From Epichloe hybrida (lineage: Eukaryota > Ascomycota > Sordariomycetes > Hypocreales > Clavicipitaceae): a stretch of DNA of 64,000 nt. This document shows, piece by piece, positions 10,061 to 22,379 of this stretch. Position 1 is the first letter of the stretch. Every line of letters starts with the position of its first letter. The notes under the pieces are model-generated. The model was not told the origin of the DNA. It saw only the letters and a list, made by a program, of their open reading frames with translations, and did not search any database. Both the position numbers and the translations under genes were made by a program. The DNA lies in contig JAFEKR010000026.1 in the NCBI GenBank assembly GCA_019022495.1, positions 310,001 through 374,000 on the forward strand, given 5' to 3'.

Positions 10061-11024
10061 CTATCTCTTGAGCAACATGTTAAGCTTGCTCCCTATTTTG
10101 GATACCTTGAGTACGTCTCGGTAGGTTAAGCTGGTCCGCGTTGCTCGAATATTGCGGCCGTCGGTGTAGGGCTGGGAGTCTCTGAGTAGCGACCAATTTG
10201 CTATGCTGTCGGCGGATAAGTCTACATCTTCTTCAATATCGGCGATTCCGTGCAGATAGTCTGTATACAGAGTGTCCGCAGTGATGAGAAGGCTACGAGG
10301 CTCTTGAAGGATTCTCCAGGCGGGGTTTGGATCTAGAGCACCATCCTCTCTGCTTCGGTGCAGGTTGAGACAAAGGCTGGCTCCGAGACTGACGGTACAC
10401 ACAACGGGCCAATATGCAGCGCCATCCTACGCTGGATGAGCTTCAAGGCCAATCTACGAGGAACTAGTCAGGTACTCAACTTATGTGGCATGATGCCAAT
10501 TCCTCGAGGGTATCCGTTGACCAGCACGTGGTTGGGTCGCTGATGCGGGCTCTGGGAGAATATATGGTTCGGCACAGTCGCTACATCTGATGCGTGGCTG
10601 GAGTCTGGGGTAGTTGCAGCGACGGGAAGAGAAAGAAGCCGGGATATAACTGGATCATCGAGCCAGGCGGGGAGCGGCGCATCAAGTAACCTGTCCTGAG
10701 CAAGATCAGACGGCCATGTTTGTAGCCTGCGATGTGTGAGTTGTTTCCATCTTGGCTTCGGAGCAGCTGCAATCTAGTAAGGGCCTGTCAGCTCAAGATA
10801 AAAGAGAGAGAGGGACAACTCGTTCCGAGGGCAAGATGCGTGAAAATGTGAAAATGGGAGGAGGCGGGGTAAGGGGCGATTTGTGGGCGACGCACTTTTT
10901 CGAGGATGAGGCGCTCTTCCTCTGGGCTGATGAAATTCGAAACGTAGTACGCGGTCGACGGCAAGCCTTGTATTTGAGCCCGGCCAAGATCGGATGGCAA
11001 GGAGAAGTCGTGTGTGGCCGTCAT
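10061..11024 (-). CDS. ALKBH6-like 2-oxoglutarate/Fe(II) dioxygenase with a non-canonical intron
   Basis: Inferred exons are 11024-10896, 10773-10480 and 10426-10061, giving 262 residues. Intron 1 is canonical (GTGCGT...CTAG), joining LEK to IAAAPKPRW as in ALKBH6. Conserved blocks are STAYYVSNFIS, PKPRWKQLTHRRLQ, NHVLVNGYPRGIGIMPH, DGAAYWPVVCTVSLGAS, YLHGI and RTSLTYRDV. The Fe(II) motif HxD (His-Lys-Asp) spans the second junction. That junction needs AAG|TTGAGT...GTAG, with TT where GT is expected. Using the overlapping GT (AA|GTTGAG) shifts the frame and stops about 30 codons later, removing the distal His and Arg. Possible readings are a sequence error, a rare non-canonical intron or a disabled allele. 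Substrate of ALKBH6 proteins: poorly known. Confidence 0.78.
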
Positions 11025-12773
11025 GGCTGTTGAAGAAATCGGGTGTTGGAACCTCCCCCCTCGTGATGTTTACAGAGTACGGAGTAATACAGAGTAGTCT
11101 CAGCAGCAGACAGACCAACTTGCAGGCACCCGAAGTAACGCAATCATCAATGGGTTCAAGACAAAGAGGGGGGGGGCACTGACCACCTCTCAGATCACCA
11201 AGCCTCACCAAGCCTCACTCACTCCAGCCACCGCCGGGTGAGGTGTACATAAAGAAGCATAAATGGGCAGTCGTAGACAAGCAACGCAGCGCAAAGCTGC
11301 TCACGGATTTAATAGACGAATGATGTAGTCCGCGTATTGTTGAGTAAGAAGACAAATTGATGTTCGGTGTAGGTACGGGGTGAAACCTGAACCGAGATAT
11401 ACTGTGACACTTCTGTACTCTGTAAGTGTACTGTGGTATTTCGCTCGTATATTCCGGGGGTTTGTATCACCTGCGATGGTAGATTTACACGGCCAGAGGC
11501 TCAAGAGATGCGAGTCACTCTAGTTTTCGGGCGCGCAGATTCAAAAACAGTAAGGCCAGATGTCATTACATGCATTATGTATGTATGTTGTATGTAGGTA
11601 TCTAGGGGGTAATGGTGGAGACAATTCAATACGACGAGCCAGGGGTAGTTGAAGAGGGGTTTGGGTGATGGCAGGCGGTGAGTAGCTTTTGGCTCAAAAC
11701 TGCATTTCTTGTCTCGACCGCTCCCCGAACTAGACCCACCGCTAATCTGCGTTGTCCAATGAAAGGGCGACGATCAAACTTTTGTGCGGGCATGCAGATG
11801 GATGGATTGGGGGCTGTCGACCTGACACTGTTTGCAGTTTTTGCAGTTTGCAGAGCGGAACCAGAGGAATCAGAGCCGATAGGCAGACAGACTCTGTCCC
11901 GCCCGCGGCCAGGCCAGACCCAAAACAGCCGGAGCACCGGGGTCAGCTCGAACAAGGAGAGCTTGGAATTGGGACGGGGCTTTGGAGTTGGAGTATGTAT
12001 TCGTCTGGTGAGTCTGGCGAGTCTTGCTGCCGTCGGGATTTCGATATTGATCATCGGCTCGGTCGGTGGTCGGTTTGAGCAAGTCCACGAGTCTGGCTAC
12101 ATGTACACTGTCACTGTAGGTAGGCAGTGAAGTACATGTGACAAGTGCACTGGGACCACTGGGACCACTGGGACCACTGGGACCAGCCCCCCACCACCAG
12201 CGTCTCTGTCCATCCTTTCTTTCCGCTTCCTCTGGCCCATTGGGCCCATTGGTGGACTCTGCCTCGCGAGTCTGTCTGCTCCGTGCCCGTGCAGTGCATT
12301 GATTGATTGCCGCCTCTCCTCCATCTTGAGCCCATCCATCCTAATTCTCCTCTGCCACCACCACCTTCAAACTCGACACACGTCCACCGCAATCCATTTC
12401 GCTCAACCTGCTGTGGTAGGCACCAATCTCCTCGAGCGCTCATCTTGACTTTGTTGGCAGGTGCTTCCCACACTCGACCCAGAACGACTACACCACGATA
12501 CGATCCCCTCAGCGCCGTGCCGCTGTGGTTCCCAACAGACCAGCCAAGGGCCCCATTGACGAAGCCCTCGATAGGGGCTGCAACGCGATTGTCTGCCCTG
12601 CCTGCACGACCCTCACGCCGTTTGCTGGCCTCTCTCTTTCACTGTCCGCCCGCCGTAGTGATACGCGCCAAACTCAATCGTCAAAGTCGCCGCTTTTCAC
12701 GGCGTCGTCTCTGCCGGCGTCTCCCTACGTCCAGGATGATCCTATCCGTCTGTAGCTCTCGCCGATAAATGAC
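11025..12773. other. Divergent spacer, ALKBH6-like / HOS4-like genes
   Basis: This 1.75 kb stretch has no supportable gene. It contains a TACGGAGTA motif (11078-11086), a G8 run near 11169, a 9-bp tandem repeat (12151-12186) and a C/T-rich region from about 12330 to the HOS4-like start that is probably a long 5' leader. An open frame at 12307-12768 reads as low-complexity Pro/Ser/Arg and is taken as leader, not gene. Confidence 0.5.
12151..12186. repeat. Tandem repeat, 9-bp unit TGGGACCAC, 4 copies
   Basis: There are four head-to-tail copies, the last ending CAG instead of CAC. The repeat lies in non-coding DNA upstream of the HOS4-like gene. Confidence 0.9.
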
Positions 12774-15700
12774 ATGGATGCGCAGAATGCTGTCGAATCG
12801 GACCAGACGAGGCCTGCTGGCGCTTCCCCCAAGCGGCGACGTAGCTCAGAGACCGACGGCAAGCCCAAGTCACCCTTGGTTGCAAAGGCGGCCTCCCCTC
12901 AACGAGATGCAAAGGCCAAACCTACCGCTCCTGCAGTAGATGATCCCTCCGCTTCGACTGCTCGTCATGATGAGGCGTTCGAGGATCGTGACTCCGACGC
13001 CGAAACCATAGTGCTGCCCGGGAAAGATGGTCACTCTCCCTCCAAGGTTCGTAAAGTGAGGCAAGAAGACAAGACCGAAAGCGATGGAGATCCATCCAAG
13101 AGTAAGGATGCCAACGGCCATGCGAAAGGTCTTCGTGACGGTGGTAAGGCAGCAGCTCCTCCTATATTGGGGCATCGGCTCGGCGAATCTGTCGGAAAGA
13201 AGCGTCTCTCTGTCTCCGCTGGTTCCTATGCCGACAATGACCGTCGGCCTCGCGGAAAGGACGCTGCTTCCAGTGGCTTGAGCTCTGCACCGACCTCCCC
13301 ACCACACCATCATCAAATCCATCCTGACCGGAGGCGGCGGTCTGATGCCGCCAACTCATCACCATCGGATTCTGAGCTATCTACGTACAGAACATCGTCA
13401 AAGACATCTCTACACTATAAAATGAAATCAGGTGAACGACTGCCGTCACACAAACGCAAAGCTCCCAAGGTCGAATCCGATGACGAAGGTGACCTTCGTA
13501 AAGCCCGAAGGCAGCGTACTTCAAGCGCCAGTGTTGACAGTGGTAGACACAAGGATTCTAGACCATCTCACCAAAGAAGCGACATCCGAAATGGATCCCT
13601 CTCACCTCCCCCACGACAACATCGACGGAGCATATCAACTCAACTTCACTCCCAGCTATCCTCATCCAACGGCCTGGGAAACAAGAAACGGCGCTTACCT
13701 CCGCCGCTCCAATCTACTGATTACCAATCGGATGAGTCTTCTAACGGTGGCAGCCCTCACCCTCGCAGCTCAAAATTTCGTAGTCTTGCCACTCCCGCCT
13801 CGGCAGATACAAATGTCTCGCCAGCCAAGATGGGCCCCCACAAGAAGCATCTCGACGCTCATGGCCAAACACTCCTCGCCAGAGCATGTGCTCGGGGTGA
13901 ATACGAGGGTGCGAAGCAACGGTTGCGTGAACGGCCAGAGGACTTGAACGTCGCTGATTACGCTGGAAATACGCCCCTTCAAATTGCCGCAATTAATGGC
14001 TGCGAGGATATTGTGAAGCTCCTGATCGACGCTGGCTGCAATCTGGACTGTGTCAACTACGACAAGGACACTCCTTTGCTCGACGCGGTCGACAATGGCC
14101 ATTTGGGTGTAGTAAAGCTCCTGCTTGATGCAGGCGTGAATCCTCGCAAAGCCAATGTAAATGGAGAGGAACCCATTGATCGGGTAAGCGAGGACACCGA
14201 CAACGCTGACGAGATCCGCACGGCACTCTTGGATGCCAGAAACCGAGCCGGTGAAAGACGGCGGACATCTGAGGATCGACATTCGCACACGGACTATGCT
14301 GACACACGGGATTCTCATGCTCCGGATAGCCCTCGACATTCCCCAGCAGCAGCCTCGGGCAGTACGAGCCGGAGAAGTGGGACCGTTCGTTCAACAAAAA
14401 CCAGGAACGATCTACTATACATGCCCCTTGACGACAAGACGCTGCGACAGGCTGCGGGTCGTGGTGACGAGGAAACCGTAGCACGCATTCTCCAGGTGAA
14501 GGAGGGATATGACGATCCGGAATCCATGGTAGCCGCAGCTAGAGGAGGTCACGATCTGGTAATACAGCTACTACTAGGCTTGGGCGGCGCCAACGCTGAC
14601 CCTGGCCCCGTGGCCTCACTGCCAGCAGAATTTGCCACACCCATTCTTGCCGCCATCGGACAAGAGAACATCAAGGTTGTGGAACTACTTTTGGAACAGC
14701 AGGGCTTTGATCCCACTCGGCGATTTAAAGGAGAGACTTACTACGAGATCGCTCGAAGACGACAAGGGACCAATTGGAAAGAGGAAGAGCATTTGCTCAA
14801 GAACGCATACGACGAATACAAGCGGTCTCATAGAGACATGTTCAAGACCAAATCACCAGGCGGGCGTCGCGAGCGAGATAGAGTCCAACGGCGAGATGAT
14901 GCCATGGAAGAACATGTAGCTGCTCAACGAAGTCTGTCCAGTCCATCCAGGGACAGCGAGTTCAAGAGAAAGCATTCAAGATCAGACGGCTCGAAAGAGA
15001 AGAGAAGGTCGGATTCCGCGACTGCCCGCAAAGATGAGGAAGATTTCCAGAAGAGGTGTCCAGGGCGACCAAAGGAAGTGTCGGGGGTTTCTGACCGCGA
15101 AATTTCGCCTGCTCTGTCGCACAAGGCACCCAAAGCCCGACGAGCTGAATCAGATGTTGCTGGCATGTCTTCTGAAGGCGAAGCAGCAAAGCCGAGACGG
15201 AAATTGGTGTCCAAGGGTGAATTGAGAGGTGAACGCGACAAGCAAAGGCGAATCTCTTCGCATAAAGAGCCGTCTAGTCCTCGGGAGAACCGCGGTGACG
15301 ACATATCGGCAGAAAAGGCAAGGCCGTCCGAGAAATACCATGACAGGGCCAAGGCTCTCAAGCGAGATGAGTCCAAAGATCGGTCTTCGGGCGACGGGCC
15401 TTCGAAGAGGCACCGCACAAGCGTAACCCCGGACAGGCCGAGTGATGCCGACAAGGAAAGTACTGAAGTTCCCGTCAAGAGACGGCGTCTAGATGCGGAA
15501 GGCCAAGAAAGTAGAACGAAACGCGTATCCTCAGAGGACGGTCGACCACGCAAGTCCAGCTCATCTCGAGACGGTTCTGCCAAGCCCACAAACACCACGA
15601 GCCAAAAGGGACATGATGAAAGCTCAAAACGCGAACCGGATGGCAAGTCTACTGTACCAGCCGCTTCAAGCGGCGAAAAGTCCATTCATGTTAAGTCCGA

Positions 15701-17361
15701 GGATGTTGACGTTCCTATGCCTGATCCTGAACCCGTGAAGGCAACGGAACACCAAGAGGAACCCAGAGCCAAGCTCGAAGCGGAGCAAGCGAAAAAGAAG
15801 GCCGCTGAAGAAGAAGTAGCAAAGAAAGAGGAAGAACATCGAAAGCGGGCCGAGGCAGAAAGGCTTAAGAAGCGACGCGAGGAAGAGGCTCGTAGAGTGG
15901 AAGCAGAAAAGAAGAAGCGCCTACAGGAAGAGGAAGCAGGAAAGTATAAGGAAGAGGAAGCAAGAAAGCGTAAGGAAGAGGAAGCAAGAAAGCAAAAGGA
16001 AGAGGAAGAGCGGGGACGCCGCGAAGCGGCTCAGCGCGAAGAAGAGGAAAAGCGAAGAAGGCTCGGGGAGGAGAAGAGGAAGAAGGAAGAGGAAGAGCGG
16101 AAACAGCGTGAGGAGGGCGAACGTCTTCGCAAAGAGCAGCTACAACGCGAAGCTGCGGAGGAGGCGCGCCGTCAACGGGAGGAGGAGGAGAGAAAGGAGC
16201 GCGAGCGCCGTGAACGTGCGCACCGAGAAGAAATGGAACGCAAGCGTGCGGCACGAGAAGCCGAACTGAGGCGTATCCGCGAGGAACAAGAACGTGCTCG
16301 GCTGGACAAGCTTCCCGCTCTCCTTCGGTGGCTTGATACACATCCCGGACCAAAGACACCTGTCATTGCCGAGAAGTTCAAGACCTTCCTTGGGGTACGA
16401 TACGACACAATACGACCAGCGTTCACAGGTACACCAGAAGGCCGCGAGCAATGGGTTCTCAACACCCACGTTGCTTTACTTCTTGGGGAGAAAGATCTAG
16501 ATCTGTCGAGGTGTATGTGCAAAATCGGGCAAGCCTTTTATGTAGTTGGAGATCCGAAACTGACTTGGTACAGATACCGCATGGGAACGCGAACCCGTCT
16601 CCCGTCTCGCCAAACTTACAATCTGGCGAACAGAGTGGCCGAGATACACTTTGCTGTCAGAGAATTTGTGGGATCTTGGGCGCCATCTTCCTGGCTACTA
16701 TGGTGACGTGGAGCCATATGAATTTGACATTCGCACCAAACAGCAGTTGATGAAGGCTGCGTGGGAGAAGTTTGAGGCCTTGGATATGTTTTTTGTGAAG
16801 GTTCGTTGTGACTGCACACCGAGAGCCTGCCGTACAATCGTTGCTGACTCTCCCTTCGTTTTTCAGTTATCCGACTTCCTTTATACTGTCCCCAATATTC
16901 CTCATCTTCGAAGTATTCGGTTGGCAGTAGAATATCGTGAATTGCTGGAAAGCGAATCACAACTTACTGGGTGGCAGGCAACGCATAAATGGAAACAAGA
17001 TCCAGGTGCAGACCGGTTTCATGGGTTTGCGCCTCGTCACAAATTCTACATCAACGGAGCCATGGTCGGAGAAGACGCGCCAAGCATCCATCAAACCAGC
17101 AAGACACCTTTTCCAGAAAAGAGAGTTCCACGCCGAGGCTTGGTACAAGTGTTCCCGGAAGACCCTGATTATGAACGGTTATGCATAGAGCAGGGCCTCG
17201 AACACTTGATCAAGGGCGTGCGAACGCCTTCTCTAACAAATGGAGACTTCTCATCGCCAATGACGCAGACACATATCACACCGAACGAGTCAGCTGTGAA
17301 CGGCGCAAATGGCCATTTGAATGGAGGAAAGGTTAATGGTACCCATGACACATTCGAATGA
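12774..17361 (+). CDS. Ankyrin-repeat protein, HOS4-like (Set3 histone deacetylase complex type)
   Basis: Exons are 12774-16512, 16574-16800 and 16867-17361, giving 1486 residues. The first intron (GTATGT...CAG, phase 1) joins DLSRY to TAWEREPVS. The second is 66 nt, phase 0, divisible by three and stop-free, so retention would add 22 residues. The N-terminal 350 residues are basic, Ser/Pro-rich and disordered. Ankyrin repeats lie at about 358-493 (TPLQIAAINGCEDIVKLLID, TPLLDAVDNGHLGVVKLLLD), with further repeat-like units at about 566-644. About residues 1000-1180 form a Glu/Lys/Arg coiled coil. A conserved C-terminal module (LPALLRWLD...TVPNIPHLRSI) follows. Ankyrin architecture and disordered flanks match HOS4, a Set3C subunit. 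HOS4 identity is by resemblance; other nuclear ankyrin proteins remain possible. Confidence 0.75.
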
Positions 17362-18383
17362 GCCTTGCTCATTGCTTGCTATATGCGCACATGACTCATC
17401 ATAACCACGCAAGACCAACCATATCAAGCTCATAGCTGAGCCAAGCCGACGAAGGGACGAATGGCAGGACACGACTTTCTCAGTAATTATCATGACCGAT
17501 AACGCAAAAAAATCCACCTTGTGTTACTACTACTACTACTACCATTACTACCACTATCAAAACCGTTGCTCTTTCTTCACCACACCCGGGGTTTCTTTTG
17601 TTCTCGAATATACATATGTGTGCACCTCTATAGAGCACTGGACTGTTGTGACGAAGTTATTCCCAAGCCGAGGAAGCAGGCAGGGAACTAGGATGGGAAA
17701 GGAGGGCTGCTTATTCCACTTTCCGTTTTCGCATATGGCTGAATGACGAGTGTAACCGTAACCGATCTGATATTACTCTCAACGATTATGGGATCTGGGC
17801 GGTCGCATTGTCTTTTTTTTCTTTTGGTTTTTACCATCTGCAGTTTTGGATGGTTGTTTTGCAGGGACACAGACTGAGCCATGGAACAGGATGGCTGAGG
17901 AGAGAAAATGGAGGCAGAGATAGACGCAGCAGGAATGGAAGGGGGGGGGGGGCAGAGGCAGGAGAGGAGAAAGCTTCAGCCGAGGCTTTGTCCGTGATAT
18001 CTTGAGTTTGTGGGCGAGATACCTATTTTTCGGCTGAGTATATGTAAACAAACCAAACGAACCAACGAAACTGGGAATGCCACCCTATTTCATAGGAGAT
18101 GAATTGAGTTTCATCCTGGTGGCATATTAATTCGGACGGAACTTGTGGTGACATTGGCCACGGCCGCTTAGAAAGAAAAGTACCCCACCAGCCCACCAGC
18201 CCACCAACCACACTCCCCTCCACAAAGATTGCTTCCATATTTTTGGCTTCCTTCGTTCGCACATCTTGACTTTGCCACGACCTACGCCGACCAGTGGGCG
18301 AATTGCGCAACTCACATTTAAAACACCCTCATTTGGACGAACCGTATTGAGAGGGTTCGCTCAGCGTCCCAACTACCGCAATC
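17362..18383. other. Spacer between HOS4-like and RBG1 genes
   Basis: This is 1 kb without a supportable gene. It includes a TAC-type microsatellite near 17525-17556 and a run of 12 G (17941-17952). The proximal part is the 3' end of the HOS4-like transcript and the distal 200 bases the RBG1 promoter and leader. Confidence 0.5.
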
Positions 18384-20328
18384 ATGTCAACGACTGTGGA
18401 AAAGGTTCGTCCTCATCCCGCCGCCCCCTCGTTTCGCAGATCGAGAGAGTTTAGAGGGGTGACGGTGTGCTCAAGTGCTAACATGAGAGAAATAGATCAA
18501 GGAGATTGAGGCCGAGGTGCGTACTGAGCATTTGTTCTTGCTGTCCCTGCGACGATCAAAACACCGGACGACAGACCCGCCTTTCGAGAAACGGGAAACG
18601 ACGCCCCCAATTTGCTCATTTTCTTGACTCTGCGCCATGGCTCTAACGACAAGAGGTAGATGGCCAGGACGCAAAAGAACAAGGCGACATCTTTTCATCT
18701 CGGCCAACTGAAAGCTAAACTTGCCAAGCTTAAGCGTGAACTGCTCACACCGAGCAGCGGCGGCGGCGGCGGCGGCGGCGCTGGCTTCGATGTTGCGAGA
18801 ACTGGTGTCGCGAGTATAGGATTTATTGGGTTTCCTTCCGTGGGGAAGAGCACTCTCATGAGTCGTTTGACAGGACAGCATTCCGAGGCTGCTGCTTACG
18901 AGTTTACCACGTTGACGTCGGTTCCTGGACAGGTTGTTTATAATGGTAGGTTGTGCAGTGCCTGGTCCTCTCGGGGCAGTCGGCGACTTCGCCTGTGTTG
19001 TTGGACCGCGAGGATAGACTGACTTTCATCAGGCGCACCACTTCAAATTATCGACTTACCCGGTATCATCGAAGGTGCCAAAGATGGTCGAGGCAGAGGG
19101 CGGCAAGTCATCGCCGTCGCCAAGACTTGCCATCTCATCTTCATTGTGCTTGATGTCAACAAGCCCTTGACTGACAAGCGCGTCATTGAGGCTGAACTCG
19201 AGGGTTTCGGTATCCGAATCAACAAGGAGCCCCCCAACATCACGTTCAAGAAGAAGGACAAGGGTGGCTTAAACATCACAAGTACCGTTCCTCTGACGCA
19301 CATCGACAATGGCGAAATCAAGGCTGTGATGAGCGAGTACAAAATCAATTCTGCCGACATCACTCTTCGCTGCGACGCCACTGTGGACGATCTGATTGAC
19401 ATACTGGAGGCGAAGAGCAGAGCGTAAGATGAGAGAACCTCAAGCCCGCCCGCCTATTCCGAAAACCTCCGGCTGGTTCGTTACCCCGTTTCTGAAACGA
19501 TTGCTGATTTTTTTTTTTTTTTTCAATCATGAATAGTTATATTCCCGTCGTGTACTGCCTCAACAAGATCGACTCCATCAGCATTGAAGAGCTTGACCTG
19601 CTTTACCGTATTCCCAACTCCGTTCCCATCAGCTCTGAACATGGCTGGAACATTGACGAGTTGATGGAGGCCATGTGGGAGAAGCTCAACCTCAAGCGTG
19701 TCTATACCAAACCAAAAGGCAGAGCACCCGACTATTCTGCTCCTGTGGTTTTGCGCTCAAACCGATCTTCAGTCGAAGACTTTGTACGTACTCTTCTTTT
19801 CCGTCGGGTTACCGAACTCAGTCCCTTTTACTTGATATTTGTCTTCCCGTCTTGTGTCGGAAACACAAAGTCGAGACTGAAAAATCAAAATGATCCAAAA
19901 AAAAAAGGGAACAAAAATTGACAGTGCGTGTGCCGTGCCGGCAAAATAGTGCAACGCCATTCACCGAAGCATTGTGGAACAGTTCAAAACCGCTATTGTC
20001 TATGGAAAGTCTGTAAAACATCAGCCACAACGGGTCGGCTTGGCACACGAACTGGATGACGAGGATGTTGGTGAGTGCACAGAAAACCTTGCCGCCCTCC
20101 ATGTCTCGAAGCCAAGGCGAAGTTTGCACGAAAGTGCAGGAAATTCCCCATACACCACCGAGGGAGATGTTTCCGACAATCGAAGAGACATGCAGGCGAG
20201 AGATCAAGGGCCCAATGTCGTCGTCCTTTCAGCTTCTCATTTTCCATGCCCACTTTTTAACACACCACCGAGGTTAGTTGTGGCCCGCTCTGCTAACGTT
20301 CTTTGTAGTAACTATAATCAAGCGATGA
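18384..20328 (+). CDS. rbg1: DRG-family GTPase RBG1 (DRG1 orthologue)
   Basis: There are seven exons: 18384-18404, 18496-18516, 18660-18945, 19033-19423, 19537-19783, 19950-20070 and 20309-20328, giving 368 residues (yeast Rbg1 has 369). The first two exons encode only 7 residues each (MSTTVEK, IKEIEAE). The next begins [10 protein letters not shown], the DRG signature. A glycine run precedes [11 protein letters not shown]. GTPase motifs are GFPSVGKST (G1, about 70-78), the [16 protein letters not shown] block (G3) and NKID (G4, about 250). A C-terminal TGS domain starts near KPKGRAPD. The last exon adds VTIIKR and stop. RBG1 pairs with a DFRP-type partner, associates with ribosomes and promotes efficient translation. 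All junctions have GT-AG and restore frame. Confidence 0.95.
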
Positions 20329-21012
20329 TTACCACAAACCAACCATGCCAGGTGGGGAGAGCTGGGTCACGATTGGAGTGTTGGGGATTCGCCTCGTCTG
20401 TCTCCTCCCTGTATTGTCGGTAGCTCTCTGCTACAGGACCAACGACTCTCTCCTGACTAGTCCTCCGGCCGTCCGCTCTTACCGGGCTGCATTTTTTTTA
20501 TGCCATGCTGACAACGGGCACAACCAACCACATTCCGCATAGTTGGCTTTGTTGGACAGGTCAGCCAGTGTCTGATGTCGCAAATTGTTTTCGCAAAGAG
20601 CCAGGGAAGATGCCAGGACCGGCAGCCGCACTCAGACAATACCTTCCCTAAGTGGCCTCATCGAATCGAGTACTCGGTACATGTCTAGGTACCTCCGGCC
20701 CGGAGAGGTGGACCGGCGGGAAGCGTAGAGAAGCTAGGCTCAATGGTACGAATCCCGGCGAGCCGCGCTGATTGACCAGGACTAGGACGAGATGATTGAA
20801 ACCAGCAAGTTTGGGGGAGATGAGGGTTGGGACAGGGCGTTGACGAACATGGCACCCAAAAGCAAAATTTCATGGCGAGGGCTCCACGCATTGTTTGCAT
20901 AGTGTGTACAAGACGGAAGAGAGAAAAAGCAAACAACAGAGCTCCCCATGCACCTTGAACGCAATTAGCTGTGATGCACAAAGAAAACAGAGGGAGGAAG
21001 GGAAGCAGGGAA

Positions 21013-21053
21013 GAGGAGGAGGAGGAGGAGGAGGAGGAGGAGGAGGAGGAGGA
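21013..21053. repeat. GGA trinucleotide microsatellite
   Basis: This is an uninterrupted run of about 14 GAG/GGA triplets in non-coding DNA. Open frames read through it only as poly-Glu or poly-Ser and are not credible genes. Confidence 0.9.
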
Positions 21054-21522
21054 AACAAGAAGAACGGCAAGAACGGCTAAAATCGAAGCCAATGTTGGAA
21101 AATCGATTAGGGCTTATCGGTGCCGACGTAGGTCCGTAGATGTGCAGCATATGCATGTATTCCCGTATTGCGAGGGCAGATGCGGCAGATGCTGCAGATG
21201 CTTGCTTGTTCTTGTTCTGCGCCGTACCCCGCGAGGCACGCGTCTCGTTGATGCATGTGTCCTGCATAGCCGGCAGAGCAGCCATGTCCCATGGGCGGCC
21301 AGATACGCGGCCACTTTTTTTTTTTTTTTTCATTTTTTTTTTAATCCTGCTTTGCCCCCTTGTCCCGAGATCTAATCTACCGGGCATGGAAGAAGAAGCC
21401 ATGCACTCAGACAAGCGGAAATTGGGGGGGGGTTGAGGCGCGACAACGAGCCACGGAGGTACATGCAGTTTACATGTGTACATACATACATGTACATTCG
21501 GATGAGTACTCGGTAGCTTAGC

Positions 21523-21532
21523 ACGGATCCGT
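21523..21532. repeat. Palindrome ACGGATCCGT (copy 1)
   Basis: This self-complementary 10-mer recurs at 22369-22378. It shares the ACGGA...TCCGT arms of the ACGGAGTACTCCGT family but with a two-base centre. Confidence 0.75.
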
Positions 21533-22367
21533 AGAGCACAAACCCTGGCTTGGCTTGCATGCCATGGCACCAGGCGCTTACCACGGCCGCAGATTGGGTC
21601 GCGTCGTCCAGGCTTTTCGCAGTTGTCGGGAAGTTTTTTCCCCTGTGTCGCCCGAGCCAACGACTCCGGGAAAAGGGGGTGGTCTGAACAGAGTTTGCTC
21701 GAGTGATAGTACATACATCCGCAATGCGTCCTTGTTATCGATTGCCAAGCCTGCCTTCCTGCTACATGTCCGTTGCCAAGGCGAGGGATAAAGTGCAATG
21801 GCTGTCACACGATTTCGCCTGCTTTTTTTTATCAAATTCGCTCCCCCGTGACCCCGTGACCCGGAGTGCAGCTAGCAATCTCCACCTCATGCACCGGCTT
21901 TACCCGCGCGTTGCCCAGCAGATTCGCTTCATTAGGCTTTTATACCGAGTACCGTCAACACACCCGACCCGTCTGCGTCTGTACGGAGTACATACATGTA
22001 ATACATGCTTTTCTTTCATAACGAGGGGTGAACCCTTGTTCCGAGCCAGCCAGGGTTTTTTTTGTATCTTGCTGGTCGATCAGAGTCGATGGGGGGTGTC
22101 TTGGTCAGTTCCTGTGAACGAGTGTTGGGACTCCTGGCTGCTGCTGTCCATGACTCTACTTTGTTGATGGGGTCGAATTTCCCACATCTGATGGACGGTA
22201 TATGTATGCGTCGTTCCTCTCTGACAGCTGCCATTAGCTGCAAGTACGATACTACTTTATTCGTCGGGAGCTACAAGGAAGATTGAACGTGTCCCATGTA
22301 CGGATTATAGGTTACTAGCAATATGCAAGGTACCTTTTAATCATAGACGCTGTCTCACGTATTTCCT

Positions 22368-22379
22368 TACGGATCCGTA
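22368..22379. repeat. Palindrome TACGGATCCGTA (copy 2, 12 bp)
   Basis: This is a 12-bp perfect palindrome containing the same ACGGATCCGT core as 21523-21532. It is in the gene-poor region. Confidence 0.75.

Noticed and set aside
12307..12768. 153-codon open frame just upstream of the HOS4-like start
   Set aside because: It is low-complexity Pro/Ser/Arg with no family resemblance and lies in a C/T-rich stretch best read as 5' leader.
20965..21798. 277-codon frame on the minus strand in the gene-poor region
   Set aside because: It reads through the GGA microsatellite as poly-Leu and through T runs as poly-Lys; there is no domain or splice support.
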